Shown here: positions 7,850 to 15,963 of the stretch, piece after piece
Position numbering within the stretch: the first letter of the stretch is position 1
Layout: each line of letters starts with the position of its first letter
Assembly: GCA_021802425.1 (NCBI GenBank)
Contig: JAJZXJ010000008.1
Span: 18,596-82,595, forward strand
Reading direction: 5' to 3'
DNA length: 64,000 bases
Source: Acidulodesulfobacterium sp021802425
GTDB taxonomy: Bacteria; SZUA-79; Acidulodesulfobacterales; Acidulodesulfobacteraceae
Translations under genes and position numbers: made by a program
The notes under the pieces: generated by a model
Seen by the model: only the letters and a program-made list of their open reading frames with translations
What the model was told of the DNA's origin: nothing
The model's database searches: none

Positions 7850-9301
7850 TTACGGCAGGCTGTTTTTGCGGCGGGCGCGGTTTAGCTGACTGTTGTCCGC
7901 TAAGCGCTTACGGTCGCGCTGTTTTGGACTCCGCGGCTTTTGGCCCTGTCCGTCACTCTGCGATAGGTTGCGGTTGCCTGCACCTGCGGTACGCGGCGCA
8001 TTAGTTCTTTTTTGTCCGCGCTGTGAATGCGGCGGACGCGGGGCCTCGGCGGAAAGATTAGCCGGAGGTACAAAGCTGTCAAATGCTACTTTCGGAATTC
8101 CGCGTTTAATTAATCGCTCAATGTCTTTGAGATAACGAAATTCTTCCTTGTCCACTAACGAAATTGCCACGCCGCTGCTGCCTGCACGACCGGTACGCCC
8201 GATGCGGTGCACATAATCTTTCGGCGCATTCGGCAATTCAAAATTCACAACATGGGGGAGTTGATCGATGTCCAATCCGCGCGCTGCTATATCCGTCGCA
8301 ACCAGCGCCAGCAATGAGCCGTCCTTGAATTGTGCCAATGCCTTGGTGCGTGCGGGTTGGCTCTTGTTGCTGTGTATGGCGGCAGATGGAATGCCGTCCG
8401 CAACCAGCTTTTCAGTTAATCGATTAGCGCCATGTTTGGTGCGGGTAAACACTAACACCTGCTTCCAGTTGTGATGCTTGATTAGATGCGAGAGCAGGTG
8501 GCTCTTAAGGCGTTGCGGCACCAGATGGACGCTATGCTCCACCAGTTCCGACAGGGTGTTGCTGCGTGCCGCTTCGATGAATGCCGGGTTGTGCAGCAGA
8601 CCGCCTGCAAGGGCTTTTATTTCGTCGGATAAGGTTGCCGAGAATAATAAGCTCTGATGTTGTTTGGGCAGCAGTGCTATGATTTTTTTGATGTCGCGAA
8701 TGAAACCCATGTCAAGCATGCGATCAGCTTCGTCCAGCACTATAATTTCAACGCCTGACAGATCCAGCGTTTTTTGCCCGACATGATCGAGCAATCTCCC
8801 CGGCGTGGCAACGAGTATATCCACATGCCCGCGCAATGCCTTAATCTGGGGATAAATATTCATGCCGCCGAACACTGCAACGGATTTCAGCGGAAGATAT
8901 TTGCCATAGGTTTGCGCCGATTCTTCTATCTGGGCGGCGAGTTCACGCGTCGGGGCAAGAATTAAGCATCGCGGACGACCTGAACGAGAATTCGCTGCGG
9001 ATTTTTCGGCAAGGCGATGCAATATCGGAAGCATGAAGGCGGCAGTCTTGCCTGTGCCTGTCTGCGCGCCCGCCAGCAAATCGCCGCCGGCCAATACCAG
9101 CGGAATCGCTTGCGCTTGAACCGGAGTGGGGGTGGAGTAACCCGCGTCGGCAATGGCACGCATTAAAGGTTGTGCCAGATTTAAACCGGCGAAAGTAATT
9201 TCATTATTAGACAAAGGTATTTTGATATTTTCCTCTTTGCTTACTCCAAATACTGCTTTTGTTTTAAATTTTGAATCGTAATTTTTTTTGTTTTTAAACA
9301 T
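7850..9301 (-). CDS. rhlE: DEAD-box ATP-dependent RNA helicase, RhlE type (apparently horizontally acquired)
   Basis: 483 residues with all DEAD-box motifs: Q motif ending at Q62, Walker A AQTGTGKT (79-86), PTRELA, VLDEADRML, SAT, ATDIAARGLD and HRIGRTGRAG. The last 60 or so residues are a basic, Pro/Gln-rich tail, usual in RhlE, which remodels RNA and ribosomal precursors. From about residue 36 the coding sequence is visibly GC-richer, with many GCC, GGC and CTG codons, than any neighbour. The protein there looks like betaproteobacterial RhlE, which normally begins M-x-F-A-x-L-N-L. Here that point is residue 35-36, preceded by a 35-residue lysine/asparagine-rich leader written in host-like AT-rich codons. 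The gene has no operon partner; long non-coding stretches flank it on both sides. The function is secure, the transfer is inference from composition. Confidence 0.93.
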   Translation of the reverse strand: MFKNKKNYDSKFKTKAVFGVSKEENIKIPLSNNEITFAGLNLAQPLMRAIADAGYSTPTPVQAQAIPLVLAGGDLLAGAQTGTGKTAAFMLPILHRLAEKSAANSRSGRPRCLILAPTRELAAQIEESAQTYGKYLPLKSVAVFGGMNIYPQIKALRGHVDILVATPGRLLDHVGQKTLDLSGVEIIVLDEADRMLDMGFIRDIKKIIALLPKQHQSLLFSATLSDEIKALAGGLLHNPAFIEAARSNTLSELVEHSVHLVPQRLKSHLLSHLIKHHNWKQVLVFTRTKHGANRLTEKLVADGIPSAAIHSNKSQPARTKALAQFKDGSLLALVATDIAARGLDIDQLPHVVNFELPNAPKDYVHRIGRTGRAGSSGVAISLVDKEEFRYLKDIERLIKRGIPKVAFDSFVPPANLSAEAPRPPHSQRGQKRTNAPRTAGAGNRNLSQSDGQGQKPRSPKQRDRKRLADNSQLNRARRKNSLP

Positions 9302-9826
9302 TTTTTCTTTTGCACCTCAATTATACTTCAATAATAGTTTTTGCGGATTATTATACGCCTTAAAGCCATATCTAATTTTTAAGGGGTATTATAAATTTAG
9401 CACATATTTTTCAAAAATATTATCGCTAAATTATAAAAATCTGCCGTTAGCCTGACCGGGCAACCGGAATTTTTTGTGATCGGACGGTGAGATCCCAAAA
9501 TGGACGGTGGAAAGTAGACTTATGTGTATCTTACCAAAATTTCAATATTTTTTCAATTACTTTAATTCTGCATCAGAAAAATTTAATCCCCTGCTATTCC
9601 CTTTTTTGTAATTAATTTTTCTTTGCTTTTATTGTTTTCATTGTTTTCCGATGATTTATCAAAGCGGACCGCATGTCCGGCGAAGCCAACCTTCGATATA
9701 TATTAGGGATGATGGAGCGCGGAATCCGGCGTTGTTAGCTTTATTGTTAGCTTTAGGTTATCTAAATAGTTCCTATTGGATGATTAAGGATACCGATTAT
9801 AAGCGCTTATTTACCGTTGTTTTAAC
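9302..9826. other. 525-bp intergenic stretch, no gene seen
   Basis: No credible coding region. The base composition is mixed: an AT-rich part (9302-9440), a more GC-rich patch around 9445-9520, and another at 9655-9735. A tandem duplication of the 12-mer TTGTTAGCTTTA occupies 9732-9755. The mixed composition next to the acquired helicase gene suggests remnants of foreign DNA, but I recognise no transposase fragment or terminal repeat. A short plus-strand open frame (9651-9848) runs into tRNA-Gly and is not believable. Confidence 0.5.
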
Positions 9827-9901
9827 TGGAGCGGGAAACGGGACTTGAACCCGCGACCCTCACCTTGGCAAGGTGATGCTCTACCACTGAGCTATTCCCG
9901 C
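9827..9901 (-). tRNA. tRNA-Gly (GCC anticodon)
   Basis: The minus strand folds as a complete cloverleaf: acceptor GCGGGAA/TTCCCGC, D-arm region AGCTCAGTGGTAGAGC, anticodon stem-loop with GCC (CTTGCCAAG), T-arm with TTCAAGT, discriminator T and an encoded CCA. It reads GGC/GGU glycine codons. Confidence 0.97.
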
Positions 9902-9938
9902 GAAAAGATAAACCTGAATAATATAATAATTTTATATT

Positions 9939-9967
9939 ATTTAATTACATTTTTTTAAAATTGTCAA
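9939..9967 (-). promoter_or_regulatory. Possible sigma70 promoter for tRNA-Gly
   Basis: On the minus strand a perfect -35 TTGACA (9967-9962) is followed after 17 bases by TTAAAT (9944-9939), four of six matches to the -10 consensus. Transcription would start about 30 bases before the tRNA. The background is very AT-rich, so chance matches are likely. Confidence 0.35.
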
Positions 9968-9970
9968 TAG

Positions 9971-10771
9971 TCAATATTTTCCCAAAATTTTAATTGCGCC
10001 GTCCTTTATTTTAAAACCAAACAAGCTATCTTTTTCACCCAAAACATTCAGCCCGTAAACAGGTATTCCTTCTATTTCGGATTTGCAAACTCCGTGATGA
10101 TGACCGAAAAAAACAATCTTCGGCTTGATTTTTAAGATAAGTTCCCTGAATCCTGCGGCTTTCGGATAATATCTCTTTTTATCGTTATCTTCTATAAGAA
10201 CGCCTTCGGGGGCATCGTGCGAAATAAAGATATCTATACTTCCGTTTGCATGCTTTATTAAATTGTTTATCTCATATTTAGTGTAATATCTATCTGCCTC
10301 ACGATGATTAAAATATTCGGGGTCATATTTTCCGCCAATTCCTGCAACAACAAGATTTTCGGTGTTGCCGCCATTGAGACTTGCATCTTTGCCGCTTTTA
10401 TATGCGGCCATTCCTATTTCGACTTTAATATCCGCAACCGTCCCATTTGGCACATAAAAGAGATTCTTAAGTATCTCGAAATCCCCCGACAGTTTTACGG
10501 CTTCAAGGAAGTTAAAATCCTCATTGTTGCCGTTTATAAAATATGTTTTTATGGGAACGGCTCTTTTTCCTTTATGCCACTTTGGAAAATCTCCTGTCCT
10601 GCCATGAAGTTTAGTTATTCCGTCATGATTTTTTTCATCTATCCATACGCCAAAATCGCCAACCTGTAAAACAACATCAAAGCTAATTTTAAGCTTTAAT
10701 TCAAAATCCCTTATATTTTCATAAAATTTGTCGATTCTTCCGTGAACATCGCCCGCAACGCATATATTCAT
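9971..10771 (-). CDS. Calcineurin-like metallophosphoesterase
   Basis: 266 residues with the full set of metallophosphoesterase motifs: GDVHG at residues 8-12, GDFG near 38, GNNED near 92, SHDAPEG in the C-terminal half and GHHHG near the end. These supply the ligands of a two-metal centre that hydrolyses phosphoester bonds. There is no signal peptide, so the enzyme is cytoplasmic. It begins 18 bases after hypB and probably belongs to the hypA-hypB transcript, which is unusual; no role in hydrogenase maturation is known to me for such a protein. The substrate cannot be told from the sequence; RNA, nucleotides or phosphoproteins are all possible for this family. Confidence 0.8.
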   Translation of the reverse strand: MNICVAGDVHGRIDKFYENIRDFELKLKISFDVVLQVGDFGVWIDEKNHDGITKLHGRTGDFPKWHKGKRAVPIKTYFINGNNEDFNFLEAVKLSGDFEILKNLFYVPNGTVADIKVEIGMAAYKSGKDASLNGGNTENLVVAGIGGKYDPEYFNHREADRYYTKYEINNLIKHANGSIDIFISHDAPEGVLIEDNDKKRYYPKAAGFRELILKIKPKIVFFGHHHGVCKSEIEGIPVYGLNVLGEKDSLFGFKIKDGAIKILGKY

Positions 10772-10789
10772 TCTTTAGATTATATTATA

Positions 10790-11509
10790 TTACTTTTTTA
10801 ATACGGAAGCCTTTAAATTAACATTATCTTTTATGAAAGAGATAAAATCCCGTAATCCGTTATTTTCGATATTTTCCGCTTTCGAATTATTTTTGCACGA
10901 TGTTTCGAAAATCACCAAATCCTTATTTATAGACAAAGCATTTTCCCTTATTTTAGCAATATCGGAATCCAGAACGGACAAAAGGTCAATTTTATTTATA
11001 ACCATAACTTTAGACTTATAAAAAGCGGCAGGATATTTTAAGGGTTTGTCATCGCCTTCCGTTACGGAAAGAACCACAACCTTTATATCCTCGCCAAGAT
11101 TAAACGCCGTGGGGCAAACAAGATTTCCTACATTTTCTATTAATATTATATCCGCATCATTTATGTCTAAATTATTAAGCGAACCGTTCACCATTTTTGC
11201 ATCTAGATGACATGTCCCGTTTGTAATAATTTGATATGCGGGAACATTTAGCTTATCTATTCGTTTTTTATCTAAATCCGTCTCGACATCCCCCTCTATA
11301 ACCGCTACCTTAAAGCCGTCCGATTTTAAAATAGGAACTATAGATTCCAGCAACGATGTCTTGCCCGAACCCGGAGAGCTCAAAAAATTCATAACAAAAG
11401 CCTTTCCGAATAATGCTTTATTTTTATTTGCGATAATATCATTTGTTTCTAAAGCATTTCTCTGAATCAATAATGACCTGCCTGCACGCCTTCGACTTGA
11501 ATTTAACAT
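10790..11509 (-). CDS. hypB: Hydrogenase nickel-incorporation GTPase HypB
   Basis: 239-residue SIMIBI GTPase that, with HypA, delivers nickel to the hydrogenase large subunit. Visible motifs: P-loop SSPGSGKTS (about residues 44-52), switch region VIEGDVETDLD, the metal-binding TNGTCHLDAKMV with the Cys-His pair conserved in HypB, ENVGNLVCP, and the base-recognition motif NKIDL. The N-terminus has neither the CxxCGC nickel site of E. coli HypB nor a histidine-rich stretch, so it is the minimal form with only the G-domain metal site. hypA lies upstream with a 104-base gap, and the metallophosphoesterase gene follows 18 bases downstream. Its first 20 residues are poorly conserved, so the exact start is less sure than the rest. 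Confidence 0.93.
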   Translation of the reverse strand: MLNSSRRRAGRSLLIQRNALETNDIIANKNKALFGKAFVMNFLSSPGSGKTSLLESIVPILKSDGFKVAVIEGDVETDLDKKRIDKLNVPAYQIITNGTCHLDAKMVNGSLNNLDINDADIILIENVGNLVCPTAFNLGEDIKVVVLSVTEGDDKPLKYPAAFYKSKVMVINKIDLLSVLDSDIAKIRENALSINKDLVIFETSCKNNSKAENIENNGLRDFISFIKDNVNLKASVLKK

Positions 11510-11613
11510 AGTGATAACAAATATACTCTAATTAAATTTTTTTTTATTTACTTTTTTATGATTTTATAGTTTTCATTTTACATTTTAATGCCGTAACATT
11601 ATCAATTAATTTA

Positions 11614-11853
11614 TCAATCGACCAGAATTTCCCGAATGGTTATTTCATCGCCGCCGGTTGGAATAAAATCTAGCAAAACATTCTTAAATCTTTCGTCGTT
11701 TAAATTTTGAAACGCAAAGACAAGGTAATTTTTATCAATCCCTGAATATTTTCCGAGATTTAATTTTACCTCGCTGACGCTTTTTACGCCTTCTAAATAG
11801 CCGTTTTCTTGAAGCGTATCGACTATTTCTAAGGCTATGGAAAATTCGTGCAT
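11614..11853 (-). CDS. hypA: HypA-like nickel chaperone lacking the zinc-binding domain
   Basis: Only 79 residues, against about 113 for HypA. The start MHEFSIALEIVDTL has the nickel-binding MHE motif, with VKLNLGKYSGID and YLVFAFQNL following as in HypA. The C-terminus GDEITIREILVD matches the HypA C-terminal strand. Missing is everything between: the zinc loop with two CxxC pairs, which would lie between FIP and GGDEI. The protein contains no cysteine at all. The loss is in frame and leaves both flanking strands, so it looks like a clean deletion and not a frameshift. HypA normally hands nickel to HypB and the large subunit. The gene is followed by hypB and is divergent from the hydrogenase structural genes. 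Whether it still works, or a second full-length HypA exists elsewhere, cannot be seen here. Confidence 0.8.
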   Translation of the reverse strand: MHEFSIALEIVDTLQENGYLEGVKSVSEVKLNLGKYSGIDKNYLVFAFQNLNDERFKNVLLDFIPTGGDEITIREILVD

Positions 11854-11886
11854 AAAAAAATCAATAAAAAAAATTCAAAACTTAAT

Positions 11887-11914
11887 TTGACATTTTATAT
11901 TTTAATGATAATAT
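11887..11914 (+). promoter_or_regulatory. Possible sigma70 promoter of the hydrogenase operon
   Basis: TTGACA at 11887-11892, a 16-base spacer, then TAATAT at 11909-11914, in the 202-base AT-rich region between divergent hypA and the hydrogenase small-subunit gene. It would give a leader of about 135 bases. The only other notable signal is the strong AGGAGG ribosome binding site at 12046-12051. The extreme AT content makes the promoter call tentative. Confidence 0.35.
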
Positions 11915-12055
11915 TTTAAATATTATATATCATTTAATTTCTAAATATAATAATTTTAATAAAAAATTATAAAATTACCATATATTTATAATGTAATAAT
12001 TAATTAAATTTATTTAATTAATAATGTAAAATTTGTTTATAATTTAGGAGGTTAT

Positions 12056-13381
12056 ATGGGAAATGGCAAAAGAAACCGCACCGCAAAAAATGAAAACGAC
12101 AATCCTTTTTCAACGCCAGAAGAGGATAATAATTTCAATTTCAAATGGGACCCCTTAAGGAATATCGCGGACGACCCTGACGAGGTTTTAAAAAGGGTTG
12201 ATGAACGGTTAGACGGCCTTGAAAAAGAGTACTTTAACGACAAAAAAGATAAAGACGGCAATCTTGAAAATATCTTTAGCCTCCATGGAGTAACAAGAAG
12301 GGACTTTATCAAATGGAGCGCTTTTTTAACATCGGCCATGATGCTCCCTTATGTATTCAGTCCCAGGGTAGCAAGAGCCGCCAATATACTAACAAGAACC
12401 CCATTTATATGGCTTGATATGGCAGACTGCATGGGAAACACCGAGGCCTTTATTAGAACCGCCCATCCGACGCCCGCCGAAATTATCCTTAACTATGTCA
12501 GTGTGGACTACATGGAATCTATAATGGCTCCCGCCGGTTATCAGGCGGAAGCAAGAAGAGTCGAAACCGTCAAAAAACATAAAGGGAAATATATACTTGT
12601 CGTTGAAGGCGCGATACCGACAGGTCTTAACGGAAAATTTCTCACTATTGGAGCAAAAGGGGATTCGGGTATGAAAATTACTAAGGAAACATCCAAAGAT
12701 GCCGGCATTATAATTGCGATAGGCAATTGCGCTTCTTACGGAGGCATACCCGCCGCACGCCCAAATCCTACTTCGGCCGTCGGTCTTAGCTCCGTTACAA
12801 ACAGGCAGGTTATAAATATCCCCGCCTGTCCGGCAAACCCCGTAAATGTCGTAGGCACTTTAGTGGAATATATATTGGTGGGAAAAGCCCCACAGCTTGA
12901 CAGCCTTGGAAGACCCCTGTGGGCGTACTCCGGAAGGCTTCACGATAACTGTTATAGAAGGGGGCATTTCGAAGCAGGCGAATATGTGAGGCACTGGGGC
13001 GACGAAGGGGCTAAAAAACAATATTGTCTATATATGATGGGCTGCAAAGGTCCTTTTACATGGAATAACTGCACCACGGTGGAATATAATCAGGATATAA
13101 GCTTTCCTATGAGAGCGGGACACGGTTGTATCGGCTGTTCTCAGCCCGCATTCTGGGATAGAATGACCCCGTTTGAGAAGCCCAATGCGGATGCAAAAAT
13201 TATACTCCCCATGGTCGAAGCTACCGCCGATGAATTCGGCGTGGCGCTTTTGGGGGCGGCGGGCGCCGGAATTGCGGCTCATGCTATATACACGGGGGTT
13301 AAAAAGAAAAGAGAATCCAAAAAAACATCTGAAAAGAAAAAAAGCGATTCAGATAAAAATGATGACAATAATGACAAGTAA
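12056..13381 (+). CDS. hyaA: [NiFe]-hydrogenase small subunit (Tat-exported, membrane-anchored, CxxN proximal site)
   Basis: 441-residue electron-transfer subunit of a group 1 uptake hydrogenase. The Tat motif TRRDFIK is at 80-86, followed by a hydrophobic stretch and RVARA, so the mature protein is periplasmic. An 80-residue charged region precedes the Tat motif, much longer than usual. Distal cluster ligands: H296, C299, C324, C330. Medial: C339, C358, C361. Proximal: C125, C225 and C258 are present, but the fourth position (CxxC in the family, CTCC in E. coli Hyd-1) reads C125-M-G-N128, so asparagine replaces cysteine. The two supernumerary cysteines of O2-tolerant enzymes are absent too. 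A C-terminal hydrophobic segment (about 392-414) and a very charged tail follow. Start chosen for AGGAGG four bases upstream. Head of the operon hyaA-hyaB-hyaC-hyaD. Confidence 0.95.
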   Translation: MGNGKRNRTAKNENDNPFSTPEEDNNFNFKWDPLRNIADDPDEVLKRVDERLDGLEKEYFNDKKDKDGNLENIFSLHGVTRRDFIKWSAFLTSAMMLPYVFSPRVARAANILTRTPFIWLDMADCMGNTEAFIRTAHPTPAEIILNYVSVDYMESIMAPAGYQAEARRVETVKKHKGKYILVVEGAIPTGLNGKFLTIGAKGDSGMKITKETSKDAGIIIAIGNCASYGGIPAARPNPTSAVGLSSVTNRQVINIPACPANPVNVVGTLVEYILVGKAPQLDSLGRPLWAYSGRLHDNCYRRGHFEAGEYVRHWGDEGAKKQYCLYMMGCKGPFTWNNCTTVEYNQDISFPMRAGHGCIGCSQPAFWDRMTPFEKPNADAKIILPMVEATADEFGVALLGAAGAGIAAHAIYTGVKKKRESKKTSEKKKSDSDKNDDNNDK

Positions 13382-13454
13382 AGAATAAGATAATATAAGT
13401 ATAAAATTTTCCAAATCAACCTAATATAATATTAATAAAATATTTGGAGGATAT

Positions 13455-15140
13455 ATGGCAACAAAGATTATAGTCGATCCTATAACCAGAATAGAGGGGC
13501 ACCTGCGAATAGAAGCGATTCTTAACGGCAATGAAATAGCCGAAGCATATTCATCGGGCACACTATTCAGGGGAATAGAACTTATACTTAACGGAAGAGC
13601 CCCTGAAGATGCAGGGCTTTTTGCCCAAAGAATTTGCGGGGTCTGTACCTATGCCCACTATGAAGCCGCCACATGGGCGGTTGAAAACGCTCTCGGCATA
13701 CATCCTCCAAAAAATGCCAGAATTGCCCGCAATATATTAAAAGGCGCACAAATGGTTCAGGACCATTTAGTCCATTTTTACCAGCTTGCCGGTTTAGACT
13801 GGGTCGATATAGTATCCGCTCTAAAAGCCGACCCGAAGAAAACTATGGATCTGGCTTACGCCTATACGAAAACCCCTTATAACGCGAGTTTAGCAAGATT
13901 CGAAGAGGTAAAAGCAAGGCTCAATAACTTTGTTAAATCCGGCCAACTCGGGCCTTTTGCGGGCGGTTATTGGGGAAACCCGTCTTACAAACTTCCCCCC
14001 GAAGGCAATCTTCTAATCGCTTCGCACTATTTAGACAATCTTAATATTTTAAGAATACCCGCCCAAATCATAGCGATTTTAGGAGCAAAAGACCCTCATC
14101 CTCAAACCTGCGTGGTCGGCGGCATTTCATCTATCGCGGACATTATTAACCCTCAAAGAATGGACGATATTTTATTCAGGATAGGAAAAATCACGGATTT
14201 CGTGAATAACGCCTATATACCGGATTTGCTGACTGCGGCGGAGTTTTATAAAGAAGAAGCTCTTCAAGGCATCGGCGGCGGACTTAAAAACTATCTTTCG
14301 TACGGCGCATTTCCTCAAACGGATGATGAAAATCCAGATGATTATTATTTAATGAGGGGTATTATATTCGATAGAGACCTCGGCAAGGTTCACGGTTTGG
14401 ATGAAAAAAAGATAACGGAGTTTGTTACGCATTCATGGTATAAATACCCAAATGAAAAGGTAGGGCTTAACCCGTCTGTCGGAATCACGGACCCGGATTA
14501 TACAGGCTTGAACAAAGACGGAAGCCTTAAAGAAGACGAGAAATACAGCTGGCTTAAATCTCCGAGATATGAAAATAAGGCTATGGAAGTCGGACCTCTT
14601 GCGAGGACTCTTGTTGCTTACGCAAAAGGCAATAAAAAGATTAAAGCATTAGTTGACTATGTTTTAAAAACCTCCGGATTACCGGTAACAGCCCTCTTTT
14701 CCACTCTTGGAAGAACGGCGGCAAGAGGAATAGAAGCGAAATATGTAGCCGACGCATTAGAATCATGGACATTAGAACTGATTAAAAATGCGGCGGTTGA
14801 CCAGACAAGCTGGACAAAGTATGATATGCCTTCGAAAGAAATTACGGGAATCGGACTCGACGAGGCTCCAAGGGGGGCTTTAGGCCACTGGGTAAGAATA
14901 AAAAATAAGCAGATAACCCATTATCAAATAGTGGTGCCATCGACATGGAACGCTTCTCCGAGAGACGCATTTAACAACCCGGGGGCTTATGAAGCATCTT
15001 TAGTCGGCGTTAAGCTTGCAAACGCTTCCGAACCTCTTGAAATTTTGCGGACGGTTCATTCGTTTGACCCCTGTTTAGCCTGTGCCGTCCATATAATAGA
15101 CCCGAAAACAAATGAAATAAAAAAATATAAAATCTGCTGA
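13455..15140 (+). CDS. hyaB: [NiFe]-hydrogenase large subunit
   Basis: 561-residue catalytic subunit carrying the NiFe(CN)2CO site, splitting H2 in the periplasm. The N-terminal signature RICGVCTYAH gives Ni ligands C61 and C64; the C-terminal signature DPCLACAVH gives C540, C543 and H546. The 15 residues after H546 (IIDPKTNEIKKYKIC) are the extension removed by the maturation protease once nickel is inserted. EGHLRIE near residue 15 is also conserved. It has no signal peptide and would be co-exported with the Tat-bearing small subunit. GGAGG stands at 13446-13450, five bases before the ATG. It lies 73 bases after the small-subunit gene. Group 1 (membrane-bound uptake) is supported by the cytochrome b gene downstream; the subgroup cannot be assigned safely by eye. 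Confidence 0.96.
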   Translation: MATKIIVDPITRIEGHLRIEAILNGNEIAEAYSSGTLFRGIELILNGRAPEDAGLFAQRICGVCTYAHYEAATWAVENALGIHPPKNARIARNILKGAQMVQDHLVHFYQLAGLDWVDIVSALKADPKKTMDLAYAYTKTPYNASLARFEEVKARLNNFVKSGQLGPFAGGYWGNPSYKLPPEGNLLIASHYLDNLNILRIPAQIIAILGAKDPHPQTCVVGGISSIADIINPQRMDDILFRIGKITDFVNNAYIPDLLTAAEFYKEEALQGIGGGLKNYLSYGAFPQTDDENPDDYYLMRGIIFDRDLGKVHGLDEKKITEFVTHSWYKYPNEKVGLNPSVGITDPDYTGLNKDGSLKEDEKYSWLKSPRYENKAMEVGPLARTLVAYAKGNKKIKALVDYVLKTSGLPVTALFSTLGRTAARGIEAKYVADALESWTLELIKNAAVDQTSWTKYDMPSKEITGIGLDEAPRGALGHWVRIKNKQITHYQIVVPSTWNASPRDAFNNPGAYEASLVGVKLANASEPLEILRTVHSFDPCLACAVHIIDPKTNEIKKYKIC

Positions 15141-15177
15141 TTTTTATATTTAATTAACTTTTAAAATGGGGTTAATT

Positions 15178-15942
15178 ATGGAAAATAAAGAAAAAAAATA
15201 CGGCGATATACAATTAGTCCACAGAATGACGGTTATAAAAAGAATTATACACTGGTCATTTTTTCTAGCAATCATTAATAACATCATTACGGGCTTTTAT
15301 ATAGCCTATCCGTTTCTTATATTTGGGAAAACCCCTGCGCAATCCGATTCCATTTCAAAAGGGATTATCAATTCAGGAGAAACATATCAGGCATTTATAA
15401 TGACATGGATGAGGGAATTCCATTTTATCGGCGCTGTTATTATAGATGTTATTTTTATCGTCTGGCTGTATCTGGCTTTTTTTTCGTGGAAAGAGCCTCT
15501 TTATAAAAGCTTTATACCTTTCGGGGATAAAATAGCAGAGGCGTGGAAAATGCTTAAGCACTACTTCACGCTCAAAGACAAACCTGAAACAACCCGATAT
15601 CAAGACCCTTTAAATGCCGTAATATTCACTATTTTTCATCTGCTTATTCTACTTCAAATGGTAACCGGATTTCAGATGTATGTGGCTTCGTTTACCGGAA
15701 CTTCGGCCGTAGGCGGTTGGTGGCCATGGCTTATGCATTTTACGACCGACTGGACGCTTGTCGTATTCGGCGGACTGACGGGCGTTACGCTTGTTCATCT
15801 TTTTACAATGTGGCTGATTATAATATTCATAGTTTATCATATTTATATAGAGGTTTGGCGTTCGGTAATGTGGAAAGAAGGGGATATCCTGATACCGTTC
15901 GGAGGATATAAATATATCAGAAATAAAACGGAATCTGAATAA
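15178..15942 (+). CDS. hyaC: Ni/Fe-hydrogenase b-type cytochrome subunit
   Basis: Integral membrane dihaem cytochrome b that takes electrons from the hydrogenase small subunit to the quinone pool. Four hydrophobic helices are visible, with candidate haem histidines in RIIHWSFF, REFHFIGA, TLVHLF and VYHIYIEVWR. The last helix ends in VWRSVMWKEGDILIPFGGYKYIR, similar to the HyaC/HupC C-terminus. The start is taken as the ATG at 15178, since GGGG (15168-15171) lies six bases before it; an in-frame ATG at 15166 would add four residues and has no ribosome binding site. It lies between the large-subunit gene (37 bases) and the protease gene (21 bases) in one operon. The quinone type cannot be inferred. 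Confidence 0.93.
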   Translation: MENKEKKYGDIQLVHRMTVIKRIIHWSFFLAIINNIITGFYIAYPFLIFGKTPAQSDSISKGIINSGETYQAFIMTWMREFHFIGAVIIDVIFIVWLYLAFFSWKEPLYKSFIPFGDKIAEAWKMLKHYFTLKDKPETTRYQDPLNAVIFTIFHLLILLQMVTGFQMYVASFTGTSAVGGWWPWLMHFTTDWTLVVFGGLTGVTLVHLFTMWLIIIFIVYHIYIEVWRSVMWKEGDILIPFGGYKYIRNKTESE

Positions 15943-15963
15943 AAATGAACGGGATTTTTACTT

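Noticed and set aside
9651..9848. Short plus-strand open frame of 65 codons
   Set aside because: It runs into tRNA-Gly on the other strand, has no ribosome binding site and no recognisable protein features.
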